This document shows, piece by piece, positions 31,800 to 44,574 of a stretch of DNA of 64,000 nucleotides. Positions within the stretch are counted from its first letter, which is position 1, and each line of letters starts with the position of its first letter. The notes under the pieces were generated by a model. The model ran no database searches. It worked only from the letters and a program-made list of their open reading frames with translations, and had not been told where the DNA came from. The position numbers were made by a program, and so were the translations under genes. The stretch comes from Selaginella moellendorffii (Eukaryota; Streptophyta; Lycopodiopsida; Selaginellales; Selaginellaceae), in assembly GCF_000143415.4 (NCBI RefSeq), contig NW_003314268.1:511117-575116 (forward strand). Direction: 5' to 3'.

Positions 31800-34700
31800 T
31801 CACGCCTCCTCTGATTCAGATTCGGATTGTTCACCTTGAAATAAAATACATTAGAAACTTAGTAAAGGAATATTAATGAATCTCACCTTGAACCTGGGTT
31901 ATGAATGCTCTTGCTGCATCTCTTGCATGGTCTGGCAAGGTGATGGTGGCACTCTGCTTCCGCATCCAACCATGCACAACATTATCCACCGATATGCTCA
32001 TGCTGGGATCCCTTGGATTCAGCACCCATCTCTTTTCTAGGCAATCCTTCGTATATCCGGAACTTGGCTTGAACCACTCCACATTTACATTGAAGGAGTT
32101 AGTTTCCGCGTCCTCCTCTGCATCAGTGATGCAGCGCCCCACCCATATCATTTGTTTTTTATTACTGGGTCTGACAAGCACGACCATTCCTTTGCAGACC
32201 TGTACTGGATTGAATGCTGAATCCAGCTTCTTGTTCCTCGGCCCACAATAGTGATCCTCAACATCGTTATCTGTCACTGCATTTCCAGAGGACATTGTTC
32301 CGCTACTATCTGGTGCTCTGGGTTCTGGCCAAAAGGACTCTTCCAATTCTTCATATACAACCGGCCCATTTTGGATAGCAGATATAATCTTCTCCCAGTA
32401 TTCGAGCAAAGGCTTGCACCTCTGAAAATAGGATTCTCCACCAAACACCAACCCCCTCTTCCAGAAGGCAATATGCTGTCTAATCCCGGCCACTATACTT
32501 TCTTGGTCTTTGAGTCCATCCGGGTGCATCGGCCGTGGGGAACCCTGAGGAATCATAGGTTCCCCAGTTATGGGATCTCTCTTGAAGAGTTCAATGCCGT
32601 CCACTGGCAGCCACACTGTGTCCCATTCTCTCATCTTGTACCTCATCACTGGAGCACCGTCACACATGCTGAAATGAAACTGAAGAGGCTTGGAGTGGCC
32701 AATCAGCGTTTTGGATCCGTCCCTGATGTAGCCTCTTACAAACCCCTTAAAGTCTGGAACCTCTGTCAGAAGTGCAGCTTCAACAGTCCCTTTGATGCAA
32801 TTTTGGAATTCATCGTAGAGTTGTGGGAGGGTGAGGACATTGGATCGCCGGAGGGACTCTGCCAGGTGATTGAACATGGCATCGACGTCTTCATGAGTGT
32901 GCCCAACCATGAGAAAGCCAAGTGTAACCGTTTCAAATATGCCTTTGGCAACAAGCATCGCCAAGTACGCGAAGACGTACATGTTTTTGTTCTTACTGCC
33001 AGCATTGTCTGTTTGGAGCAGAAGATGGGGTGGAAGGCCACATCGGCCGCAAGAACTTCCTTGAGATTCTGCTTCGTTTGGATGAGGCTGTGCATTCACC
33101 GGGCGACCAGCCTCGTCGGAATGGCATGAGGCCTCACGTGATAACCCTACAATCTGACGGCCAACATATTCATTGGGATGGCATGGGGCCCCACGCGATA
33201 CTGCAAGCCTTTGCTCCTCCTCCAGCTGAACCCTGTATGGGGTTCGATCGACAAGGGCCTTATGCAAGGGTTGGCCATTCAGCTCAGTCTGCACACTTTG
33301 CAGAGACCTTAAGTGTTTTGCTAGGGACGCAATCATCATGTTTGCACCCCCGCCACCCCATAGAGGTACAAAGAAGTTCCCATAGTTCTGGGCACCATGC
33401 CCATGAGCGATTATGCCAAACAGAGACACAGGCAGCTGCATGGATGAAGAGATTGCCTTGGGGGCAGGATTGAGTCGAGGTAAGCACGTCTTTTTCTGGT
33501 CCATTTTGTCATGGATGATGCAGAGGTAAGAGTCAGGTCTCTCCATGGAGAGAATCCTGTTATGATAATATGCAGTCCTGCAGCTTCTCTGCTCGATGTT
33601 GTGGTCGAGCCGCCTTCTAACCAATGTCTCTCGCTCTTGAGCGCTGCAAGAATTCTTCGACAAAGCCATTTTGATAGCAGTGCACTCGTCACACTTTGAA
33701 AAGCTAAAGTACTTTCCTATACTCACATCCCTGAACCTGTTGCTCCACAATCTACTAAATCTAGATTGGCTCAGCTTCCTGTAGCCATTACTCTGGAGTT
33801 CCCAATTCACATCTTCCAATATGGCCCCCTTGGTATACATGGAAGGGAGAACTCGTTGGGTGTCTCGTGTTCCATCTTCCAAGAGGCGGGTTTTATGTGG
33901 TTGCTGCTCGCTACATGTCTCGACAAACCTCTTGAAGATTGCCTCTCCATATACAACATGACCCCTGGTTTTGTGTGTACCGTCGTTCCCATGGACTGCC
34001 TGTTGAACCCTTTGTTCCTCGAACTCAGTTTTGATTCTGTAGAATGTGGTTTGAGGGACTCCATAAATGATTCTCCATGCCTTCATGCAGACCAAACCCC
34101 TCTGGAAGACCATGCCCCCCACCTGATGTTCTGAAGCATCAACAGATGACCGTAATGCCTCATACACAAAATTGCGAGCTGCCTTCCAGGACAATGTCTT
34201 GTATTTTGCTCTCTCCTCTTCAATAGCATCCCAATCAGCATGTTGACAGCACCTCCTCTTGCAACAAGCAACTGTTGAGACCATTCGAACCTCCATCGCC
34301 ATTTTCTGCCTTTTCGGTTCGTTGCTCAGATCCCTTTGGCTGCGCTTTAGGAAGGTGTACTTTCTTTTCCCATGAAGAGATGTTCTGTCATCAGTTGTAG
34401 TGGTGTTTGATTGTGAATCCTTCACATTCTCAAACACTAAGTGCCTCAATTTCCACCGCACAATGCTTCCAATAGTCAGACTGTTTTCTTCTGTGTCAAC
34501 AACCTCTAAAATCGCAACTCCAATATCATCCCAGCCCAATTCTTGATTAGCAACCGCATCTCTTGGATCGACAACTGTGGCTAAGCCCTCAGCTACCACC
34601 TCCCCCTCGGGGTTGTTCAGAAACACCTTCGCCTGAATCCATGTAGCACGGTTCTTAAGATCCACGGAGGGAACATGCGTCGCACTTGCGCTGTCCCCAA

Positions 34701-34941
34701 CATCTGCTTTCTTCTGAAGATTTTTCAAGACAACAACAACATTTACCCCGACGACCATCTCTCCTCGTTCAATAGCGACCACATTCCCATCGAAGACAGT
34801 CTCTACTGATACAGCAGCATTGCCTTCCCCAAGCCTTTGACAGTGTATAACAAAGTTCCGATCCATAGACACAAGGGTCCCTTTTGCAACTCTCTTCCCA
34901 CCATTCAAAATGTAAACCTTTTCCCCAAATCTGAAGGCCAT
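31800..34941 (-). CDS. DUF7869-like transposase-like protein of element E, copy 1
   Basis: Large open frame from the ATG at 34941. I splice a 52-nt intron (31835-31886, GT-AG) to a last exon ending SESESEEA, giving 1029 residues; unspliced, it stops at 31873 (1022 residues). The middle has IIHDKMDQKK (about 475-484), LLQTDNAG (641-648) and VGHTHEDVDAMF (679-690), the spacing and motif types of DUF7869-like, RNase H-fold proteins. D478, D645 and E684 or D685 are candidate metal ligands of a DDE-type nuclease (inference). A Cys-rich patch (ACCKRRCCQH, about 225-234) and SKCDEC (415-420) could bind zinc. Two palindromes are translated in frame just before the second motif (SRGAPCHPNE, SREASCHSDE). 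The frame is intact here but has a stop in copy 2. Confidence 0.75.
33121..33142. repeat. 22-bp palindrome inside the transposase-like exon
   Basis: Arms ATGGCATG and the degraded CACGTGAT around AGGCCT. It encodes SREASCH on the minus strand. A second one is at 33178-33199 (SRGAPCH). Both are retained in copy 2 (52734, 52791). Confidence 0.8.
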
Positions 34942-36597
34942 TCTGAAAGTGCAGAAAAGAAGTTAAGACCATACAAAAAATGATTGGAGAATGGCCTAAA
35001 TCATAACATACCAAACAACCTCAATAGCATGAGGCCACATGCCATTATTCAAACATGCTATTGACACCCACGTGAAATTTCGCATTCACAAAATTGGCAT
35101 GAGGCCTCATGCCATCTTGATATACACACAGCTGCAGGCAAATAAAAACATACATGACAATACGCTAGCCATGAAATTGCAAGGGCCCAAGATGGCATGT
35201 GGCCTCATGCCATTTCTAAATGTGGTCCTAAGCCATTCCATGGTGAACATACCAGGAAGCACAAGTGCCGAATATCAAGAGGAAGCGGTAGCCACACCAA
35301 AGACAGTGCCGCTCGCAACACCGCAACTACTCGTAGCGCCGCTCGCAACACCGCAACTGCTCGTAGCGCCGCTCGCACAAACTGCCACTTGCATAAATTG
35401 CCGCTCGCAATGGCGCTCGCAATGCCGCAACCGCTCGTAGACGCATAAACCACAGCCCACAACGCCGCTTACACAAGCAGCGCTCACTGCGCTTAGCGGA
35501 ACCAAGAACACGGCGCACAAAAATGATAGACCTAGGAATGAGTTTGAGAATTCAAAAATAACACACGCTTGAACGTCACATCAAATCCTCTGACAAACCA
35601 GATTTTATGATTCCTCTGACAAATTTCAAACTGAGTAGCTTCTAGACTTTGCTGTCGAAGGTTGAACTTTGTCACATCATGTCCTTGCCTCGATCCAGCT
35701 GTGCCATGTCAGTGATTCGAACTTCCAAAAACTCTCGCACGTGTTAGAATATTCTAGGAATATACTCCTATGTGCCCCTGAAAATGGCATGCGGCCCCAC
35801 ACCATTCAAGAGATAACGCCAGATGACGCTGAGCATTTTTTGGTGCATTTTTTGGGATCAAAATTGCATGAGCACAAAATTACATTGTATACCATTCTTT
35901 ATTTAGCTGAACATCTGGCATTTTTGGAAATACAAGATGCTTTGGAATATCCAATCATGCATGGTATAAATATAGCGAGGGTATTAAATGATATCCCAAT
36001 CATGATCTTTCTTTTGGATTTCGCGTGCATGTAGTCCGAGGAATGATGACGTTGCGGATTTCTTTTGGATTTCACGTGCATGCATGCGCGCGGCGACCCA
36101 GAAATTAATGGTGGCGCCCAAGTCCGAGGAATGATGACGTGGCGGGATTACCAACCGTCGTGACATTTCGCGCGTGTGAGGTTAGGTTTTGCATTTTGCT
36201 TCGTACTCGCGCTCACACACTCGCGCTCGCATCACGCTCCCACTCGCGATCATGCTCACATTCGCGCTCATCTACCTTCTCTACAGGTTTCTCGTGTGCA
36301 TCGGCGTCCACTCGCGCTTGCATCACACTCGCGCTCACATCGCGCTCGCATCGCGCTCGTGTGCATCGGCGTCCACTTCAAGACACACTCAGTTTGTAAC
36401 TTCGCCGCCAACTCCGCCGCCCACTCCGCCACCCACTCCGCCACCCACACGCAGCCCACTTGGCGTCCCGGGAGATTTCAGCGCCACTCTCCAACTGTAA
36501 GTGGTAGAGTAGCCTTGCTGCTACGATCCGCTGCACACACAGTGCACATTCGCCAGCGAGTCCGGCCTCGATTGTCACGGCCTCCATTCGACTTCAA
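34942..36597. promoter_or_regulatory. Divergent central region of element E copy 1
   Basis: Lies between the 5' ends of the transposase-like gene (minus) and the ParB-HAD gene (plus) and presumably holds both promoters and leaders. It contains four palindromes (35024, 35094, 35192, 35784), an array of about 32-bp units rich in CGCTCGCAACACCGCAACT (about 35300-35420), and a second CG/CA-rich tandem region (about 36195-36380). The part 35024-35735 is absent from copy 2, where unrelated sequence replaces it; from about 35740 on the copies match again. Confidence 0.55.
35094..35115. repeat. 22-bp palindrome, near perfect
   Basis: TTGGCATGAGG pairs with CCTCATGCCAT; the inner 20 bases are perfectly self-complementary. 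Confidence 0.85.
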
Positions 36598-39069
36598 ATG
36601 GTAAGTCTTTTAGGCCAAGTAGAAAATGGCATGAGGCCACATGCCATTCAGTAGCAACATTGGCATGCACCGATTGGGCTCTCGAGTGCAGTCCGGTTAT
36701 AGATGGCGTGTAGCCTCACGCCATCTTAGGATGCAGCCTCAAGACATCTGATGCAGTGGTGAATGGCATGTGGCCTCACGTTATTTCCAGCTGCTAGCTT
36801 TTCATCTGTCAGCTCTAATTGTTGTGCATTTCTGAACAGGCGAGGAATTGCGTTCTTCTTCCAGCCACTATCAATGTGGATGCAGAGAAGGGGGAGGAGC
36901 TCACCAGTTGGACTTTCGGGATGGAAGGCGAGGATCTGAGGCTGTACAACACAGATGGTGGGAGAAAAGAATGCATGGGGATCCTCATCCAAGTGACAGA
37001 CACTCCATGCAGTTCCATGCAAGAATATGGACTGGCACTTGTGGTAGAGACAGCGTCCGCCTTCAAGATCCACCTTGCACATCCTAGCGGCTTCCCGGAG
37101 GGGGGCAGCAGCTATGAGGAATTCCTAGAGGGAGCTAGGGAGAGGTTGTCTAGGAGGCCCACAATTTCAAAGACGCTGCGGGTCTATGAAGATCACATGG
37201 AATCCACGGACCTCACCTACGGCGATGTTCAAAAACTATATTCCAACATTGAGCCGTTGAGAGTGCCTCCAGTTCACGAAGCGAAGGGGAAGGGGGTCGA
37301 TATGGAAACTACCCCGAAGCAGAAAAGGGTGGTCAAGCTCAAGCTGACGTCCGACTCTCCTGCAGCTCCAAAAAAGAAGCTACTCGGTGATGCCATTGCC
37401 TCGGGTTCGAACACTACACCCACCAAAAAGAAGAGCCGCAAAGAGCAGAAAGAGCAAGAAGAGGCAGCAAAAATCGTCGCAGATAATAGTACTTGTTACT
37501 ATTCCAACAAAGTATATACAATCGACGTGAGCCGTATCGAGATCCAAAGCAAATACAAACACAGGCTAGTATCTGATGAGTGGGTGGAGAAACTGAAGCA
37601 GAAGATGCTGGCAAGTCTAGTAACACCCGACATCGCAGACGTGATCCCCTACTACCGAACAATGAAGGGCGAGACGAGGTTTCCAGACTTGATCAATAGG
37701 AAGGTGTTGGACGATCAGAACATCCGGTTCTACGCCGTCTCCGGGCAGCATTCTAGCTTGGCGATGCAAGAGATAGTTGTGGATATTATGGTGGGCGAGG
37801 AGGTGAAGAAAGTCTTCAAGACAAGAGTTGTCCGCCTGATAAAAGGCAACTCGCCCCTCCGATCTATCATATCCATCTCCCACGCACAGAATGTCAAGCA
37901 AGAAACGTGCTACAAATCGGGTCTGCACGAGACATTGGCATGAACACGGAAGCTCTGGGTTCAACTGAAGAAGCCACAAAAACCAGGACAAGGACATGCA
38001 CTAGCAACTAGCGCCTGGCAGGTAAGCCTTGTTGCATGTGGCATAGCATGTGGCCTCACGCCATTTCCATTGCAGGAATTTTCGGGTCTTCTCTCGAAAA
38101 CACTGGGGGTCAATGACACACTCAGCATCCATAACATTCTACTCGCAACAAAAGTTGTTTTTGACAAATGGGTAGATGTGCTGAGGAGGTACCATGACGG
38201 GGAGTTGCTAAACTCAATGGGTGTGGAGGACGGTCGGAAGCCCAATGATTTGAAGCTCAACGCCTTGCGTTTCTCGCGGTCTCTAGACGACGACAACCTT
38301 CTGACAGTGGCTAATGCTCTTCTACGTGGTGAGGTAGTCTTCAACAAGACCAAAATGACTCCCGGCCATATTGTGACATACGAGGACTTGTGCACGACTC
38401 TGAGAGCTCGTGCGCTATTGAAGGATTGGATCTTCGAACAAGTGGCCGTGGAGAGGGTGAGCATCGACACCACACAAGAGATGATGGAAGAGCTGGAGCT
38501 GTCAAATGAAGACATCGACGACTACGTGAAAGGGGCCCCCAAGTTCATCGATCTGCTGCGGGATGCCACGGAAAGTAAAGCTGAGAAGTTGGATCAGTAT
38601 CCAAATTTCATTAAGAGGGATGTCGACCGCCGGCTTCAGAAACAGCTCGACCCCGCAGCAGAGGCCTATCGAGAACCTTACTAGGTATACATGAATTCGG
38701 ATGAGGATCAAAGGTGGAGGAGCATCGTTTCCCGCGGAGATGAGCAGGTCAAGAACATCTTTTGTGTGATGGACTTCACAAACGAGGAGATCACTCATGC
38801 AGACGAAGTCAGCTCCATCATTGACTTAATGGTGGGACTTGCGGAGGTGGAATCTTCAGTCCACTATATGATCTACGACTCCGAATCCTATCACAAGTTC
38901 TGGAAGGCCTTGAACGAGGTGAAGGCTCGGTTGAAAGGCAAGGAGATGCAAGAGATCCATGGGATAATGGCTAAGAAGAAGATACCGACGAATGTCCGCA
39001 TCTTCACACTCGCCCTTGTTATTGGTCCTGCAGCAGAGTGGGACTGGAGTGACTTCCCAGCTTCATTCG
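36598..39069 (+). pseudogene. ParB-HAD gene of element E, 5' part, copy 1
   Basis: The start codon appears alone at the end of a leader exon (36598-36600). A 239-nt intron with three palindromes follows, then exon 36840-38021, a 54-nt intron with one palindrome, and an exon from 38076 that runs into the LTR insertion at 39070. The protein begins MARNCVLLPATINVD. After a Lys-rich linker (about 37310-37460) it has a segment resembling ParB/sulfiredoxin-like folds (YTIDVSRIEIQ, then FYAVSGQHSSLAM near 37728-37765 and ISISHAQNVKQE); this assignment is tentative. Copy 1 has a stop at 37941-37943 where copy 2 has CGA, and another at 38682-38684 where copy 2 has CGG. The exon is cut between the codons for SF and D of ..DFPASFDKAD.. 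by the LTR element. No longer functional as a whole. Confidence 0.7.
38043..38064. repeat. 22-bp palindrome inside a 54-nt intron
   Basis: Occupies 22 of the 54 nt of intron 38022-38075 (GTAAGC...TTGCAG). Its copy-2 counterpart is at 57301. Confidence 0.85.
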
Positions 39070-40199
39070 TGTCGCGCATGTGACTTCGGGTATCGAAAGT
39101 TACCTGTCGACTAGTCCTTACGGACACTCTTACCTTACTGCCACGATGGCAGGAGGTCGGTATTGCTGGGCCTGTTATCAGTCTCCGCCTAAGCTAGTTG
39201 AGAAACTGGTCTTCGCGTGTGCACTTGACCAGATGGGCATAAGGACGGAATTCCTACGTGCTATTTGTCAAGCATACTTGACCTGGTTAGAGAAACTCAT
39301 TCGTTGACTTGCACTTGCTAGTGTTGGGAACCCCCGTGATATTGAGCTTGGTCCCTCAATATTGCTAGATGATAGCTTACCGTGTCTGCCAAACACCCTC
39401 GCTATCATGCCCTTTGTGTTGGTCTCATTTCGGTCCCAAATGCTATTTATGGGAAGTGTCCAGATTTGCTCATTTGGCATATCTACGGAATGTAGAGATC
39501 GTCCTGAACACAATGGTGTTCGTCCCATGTCCAAATTCGCAATCTAGGGACATTCCATATTTAGTAAGTTTCGAGCTTGTCCCAGAGACTAACTCCTGAT
39601 ACTAAGGGAGGCTTGGGGTGAAAGCCCAAAGCATGTGTTCCTCAAGGGGGGGGGGGCTATAGGGGGTTCCAAATGTATAGTAGGGATAGTGGGTAGGTCG
39701 GGCATGGCCGACCAACCTGAGGCATAGTCTAGCTCCCGCTTGCGTGCCTGTCTTTGTTCTGCGTCCGGCTTGGGTCTAAGCCCAAGTTCCATTCCATGCT
39801 AGTTGGTGGAGTACCCATGTCCTCGCGTTAGGCCACCGGTATGCTGAAATAGCGCCAGACTCCGTTTGGCTCCGTTTTGCGTGCTGGTCCTGGCATTGGG
39901 ATGCTGGTTACTCTAGGACTGTTCCAAGTCGCTCCGGGCTCCTGTCCCTTCGCTCCTTGGGCTTCATGCTTGGGAGTGGCTCCGTGGTTCGGTTCCGTCA
40001 CTCCTTGGCTCCATGTTTGGGAGTTTGGCACCGTTCCTTCGTTCAGTGGCCCAAGGCCCTGAACCTCGGGTTCCTGTGGACACGTGGCATGGACACGTGG
40101 CATCTGTCACGTGGCACAAGGAGGGTTTAGGTTCCGCTTCGTGGTGTTATCCTATGGTAAATCACCATAGGATAAAGGGTCAAAACCACGTGCGCTACA
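39070..40199 (+). repeat. 5' LTR of element A copy 2
   Basis: 1130 bp, TG...CA. It carries the conserved hairpin near 40147-40175 and three ACGTGGC boxes near 40080-40116. Confidence 0.95.
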
Positions 40200-40201
40200 T
40201 T

Positions 40202-40212
40202 TGGTATCAGAG
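40202..40212 (+). promoter_or_regulatory. Primer-binding site of element A copy 2
   Basis: TGGTATCAGAG two bases after the LTR end, complementary to the 3' end of initiator tRNA-Met. Confidence 0.85.
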
Positions 40213-43200
40213 GATGAGTCTCAGCGAGTACTATTCAATGAGATTGGGCAACTAGTCTCGTTGCATACGCAGAGATGAAAACGATGATCCGAGTGGGTAC
40301 ACGTTTGGTGCAAAGGGTTCGCAATTGTTCCTTGGGTATGGATTTGGTTACCTTTTGTACCTAATAATGTGAGCTTGCTCTTGGGCTCATAGGATGGATT
40401 TGAGATGCTCCGTTAGCACGAGTTTACGCTTGGGCTCGTGAGTGAAGCACATTAGCAACTCGAGATTAAACTTTGGGTTGGCAGGATTAATGTTAGGCTA
40501 TCAGTGGTTCCATGAGTTGTTCCGTGTACCGTTGGTAAAAGCAAACCTTCCCTGAGTTTGCTATGAGTGGCAAATAGGTTGGTCCGTAGCTGTTTAGCAC
40601 GGCACTAGTAGATCCTTCCTAGGCATGATTACAAGTGGATCAATCAAGACTGTAGGGATTAGTCTTTTGATTCAAGTAATCATTGCCGTGCTCTCTCATA
40701 AACTTTTCTTGGATTGGACTGAAAGCAGTGCGAACGCAAGTTTGAGGTTTAGTCAAAGATGAGACCGAAAAGAGAGTTATCAGGGACGAAGGATCAAACA
40801 CGTAAATCATCTTTTCTTCTTGGAGAGATGATTTGCAACGAGGTGTGACTCATTGCTCGTGTTCACATTATGCAATCAAGAGTCCCTATCTTAATGCATG
40901 TTGGAAATGATAGTCTTACAAATGGTGAGTTGTGGGATGGATAGCGGTGAAGCACTAAACCATTTTGTCTAGGCTTGCTATGGGAAGACTTGGGTTGCAA
41001 TGCTCAATTCTTTTTCGGGGAACCTAGCTATTGCTCCTTGAGTAGCTTGGTGTTGGGTTAAGTTTTGAGTTTGATCGGATAGCGAGTGGTATGGGCTTGT
41101 CTGTGTTGTGAACAAAAGTTAGTGGTGTTGGGTGTTATAGATCTCTATCGGTAGAGTGTGGCATTTATGTTGCATTTTGTCGAATCGAGTTGACACTTGA
41201 TACTCACATAAACCTTTGAAGTAATGACATTGGCATTGCTCGTGGTGTTGCTCAATTGGTGATCAAGTCATTGTGATTTCTATATCATATCCATGTGATA
41301 ATGAACAATGTGTTTACGAAGTTGCTTGGGTAAACGATGATCAACCCCAAAGTGGTTGATGGTGAAGCTAGTCTACTTGCACGAAGTAGCATTGTAGTAG
41401 CTTTGACTGGATTCTCAATGGTGGTCCATTATGCTAAGCTTGTTTCCTTGAGAGTTGCCCATAACGTGTTGGAAGAAGGTTATAGCATTCATTTGCTATA
41501 GCTCATCAGTTGATCCGTTAGCACTTGGAGTAGATTGCTGGATGGAGAAAGTGTGTAGTTGAAACATTGACATTGCTAACACTTGTGTTAGTGGAAGTGA
41601 CATTGTTGTTTCAAGTGATGAGGATTTTCCTTAGAGCTTGATTTTCCATGTCATTTTTCTTGTTAGTGTTTTAGCTTCACATTGGATCTTGAAGGTGGTT
41701 GAAGAAGAGTGTTAGTGCAATGTGGATATCCAAAGATGTGGTCTTCGTGATCAAGCCTTGGATGTTCCATTTGCATTTTATGGATGTCGGTGTTAGATGT
41801 CGAAAGTATGGGCAAAAAGAGATGTTCGATGCTTAAGCATACTATGGGTCATGAGAATTTGTGTTGAAGTGAACCTATGTGAAGTTGTTAGTAGGAGGAA
41901 GTTGGTTGAGTCTTGAAAGTTTGCATTCTTGGACTGAGAGTTATTCTTTCTCTAGGATTGGAAGATTTTCCACAAATTTTCTTAGACTTTTCTAATGGCT
42001 AATCTGTTATCACTTTGCTCGAAAATCATTCCGTTTTCATAAGCCAATACAAACTAGTGAAGGGGTTGGAGTTGACTTCGGTTAGCTTAGACCTTAGTAG
42101 ATAGTTTGTATGATGCAGCCCAAAAGGGATGCTAACTTTTGGGGCTAAGGCAATTGAATTGGATAGAGTCTGGAGTTAGTGTAGAAAAGTGGCCGTTGCG
42201 CTTTTCTAAGAAAAGTGACTTTTGTGCCTTTCTTCTGTAGCGTTATGCTTAGTGGCAAATTGCACTTGGCAATTTGTTAGACTCTATGAGAGTAGTGAGC
42301 TCTCACTGATCTTGACTTGGACTTGGTGGTCCTGCGCCTTGGCTGAGGATAGTGATGTCCAACTTAGTTGTTTGAGTTTGAGATGTTAGTACCCGTACTA
42401 TAGCTTTGTTTATAAGGAGGTTGTGTATTGATATGGATCCATCATATGGTCTTCACTTTAGTTTCGACTGAGTGTTGATTATGCATAGCTAGCCTCTTCA
42501 AGGCATGCTCAGAGCTAGTGACTAAATGCATTGGTGAGCTTATCGCGGTTGAGTTGGATTTGAGTGGTCATTTAGTTCGTGCTTGTCTATGAAACTTTAT
42601 CTCGTACCTGAGGTATCACGTTCATGTTGGACAAGTGTATGACTAAATGACGTGAGTTTAGTGTTTCGATCTCGTGAAAGCAAGTTGAAAAAGTGATGGT
42701 TAGTTGCTTTGCGACTAATGATTGCTTGTAGACTTCATCGAGGATTGTTTAACACTTGCTTCGCTCGATGAAGATTTAGCACTGATGGGTTTGCTTTACC
42801 GGATGGTGTTGCGGAGGATCGTATCGTTAGACTTACATGAGTTTACCATGTTGGTATGTTGATTCTACCTCTGTCGATATCAATTGGTTGCGTTTAGTTC
42901 ATAGTGTTGGATTTCATGGAGTCTTGGACATGGTGATTCACTCCTTGAGGAAGTGTTATCTATAACTGAGTTTTGCTAAAGGATTGGTCTCGGTTACTAA
43001 CTAAAGTATCTTCGACCTTGGTTAGCTTAGTTGCTAGAGAGCTTTGAGTGGTGATTCACTCGTGCTTTCTTCTAGCTTTGTTCTAGTGTTGATGGTATTG
43101 AAGTGATGCCTTATCGTTGACATTGTTGATGTTGAAATTTTAGTGAAATGAGATGTCTCTCTGCAAGATTGATGTCGAGCTTCATTAGTTTTGATAAAGA

Positions 43201-44574
43201 TAGTGTTGATGATTTGGCTATGGCTTTGTGTTATTAGCATTCGTGCATTTGCTAGTTAGCAACTGTGTTGACGTTCAAATGAACTGAGTGACAAGTTTGA
43301 GTTAGTTGTGTTCTAGACGAGATTATTTAGTAAGGGTTAAGCTTTGGCTTTTCCTTGAAAAGTGATTTAGTCATGGACTATGCTAACTCTACAAGATGAA
43401 GAGTTAGTGATTGATATTGAAGATGTTAGTCCCTTGTTGGGTTTGCATTGGGATATATCAATCATTGATGATTCTTTTTGTGCTTATTATGAAGTGAGCT
43501 ACGTCTTGCTATGGATGGATTCATGGAGGATCGTTTGGTGATCACTTGTCTAACATAGCTTCGTTATGTTTAGCTTTTGGATTGATGCAGACATGCTCTT
43601 CATTAGCTTTGCATTATGAAGTTTAGCTTATGGATGTGTTGAGGAGGATATTGTGGGTTGTACCATGATTTCTTTTTTAGCATTGAATTTAGTTCATGCG
43701 AGACTCGTGATCATTGTTAGGCAAAAACTTCGCTATAGACTTCTTCGAGCTTTTGGTTCCTTGAGTTTTCATGCTTGTGGTCCATTTGTTTGAAGTTGTT
43801 AGGGAAGGCATTTTTGGCTCTTTAGCTTCAATGTTGAAGTTAGTATTTGCATATGGCAATCATTGGTGATGATTAACTATCATCTAGGATAGTTGATTAT
43901 CCTTATCAAAAAGGCTTTGCTTGATTATTGTTGATATAGAATGATTTGCCATTCTTTGAGATGGTGGATTCTTTCTTCGATGATGATTATGCATTTCTCT
44001 ATTGATAGGATGATTGATGATCTTTTATGGTAGTTAGTTGTTCTCTTTGATGGCTTGTGGCTTTTCGCAAAATCACATGTTCTTTGTGATTTGCTCTGGA
44101 TTGGTTTCTTAGGTTTGAGACATCAGTAGGATGTTGCTGACACTTGCTTCGGCAACTTGAGTTCCTTGGTATTGTTGGCTGGGATCTATTCAGATTAGCT
44201 TTTGTGATAGTTGGCAGGAATGAGTGTTTGTTGGTCTTACCACATTCATTTTCTTCTATTGATTGTTGCTCAAGTTAGTTTTGATAGATTTGGATGTTAT
44301 TTCCTTTGGGTGATACATTCGTGAGCATTTTGCTTATCAGTCAATGATACTTTGTGTTCTTTGAGTTGTCTTTCGTAAGTTGTTTGGTATTTTATCTGCA
44401 ATCTTTGATAGTTACGTTTGGTCATTGAGTTTTCTTGATAATACACTTGCTATTGAATTTTGTTGGATGGTCATTCCTATGTTTACCAATTTTGATGATC
44501 TTGGTGGTTCCTATCTACTATAATACTGGTTTATCAGATGATAACTTACTTGGAATACTTTTGTGTTCTAATCA

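Noticed and set aside
32251-33129. Plus-strand 292-codon open frame opposite the transposase-like gene (also 51864-52742)
   Set aside because: It is antisense to a frame with conserved motifs, and its translation has no domain-like features; it is a shadow frame.
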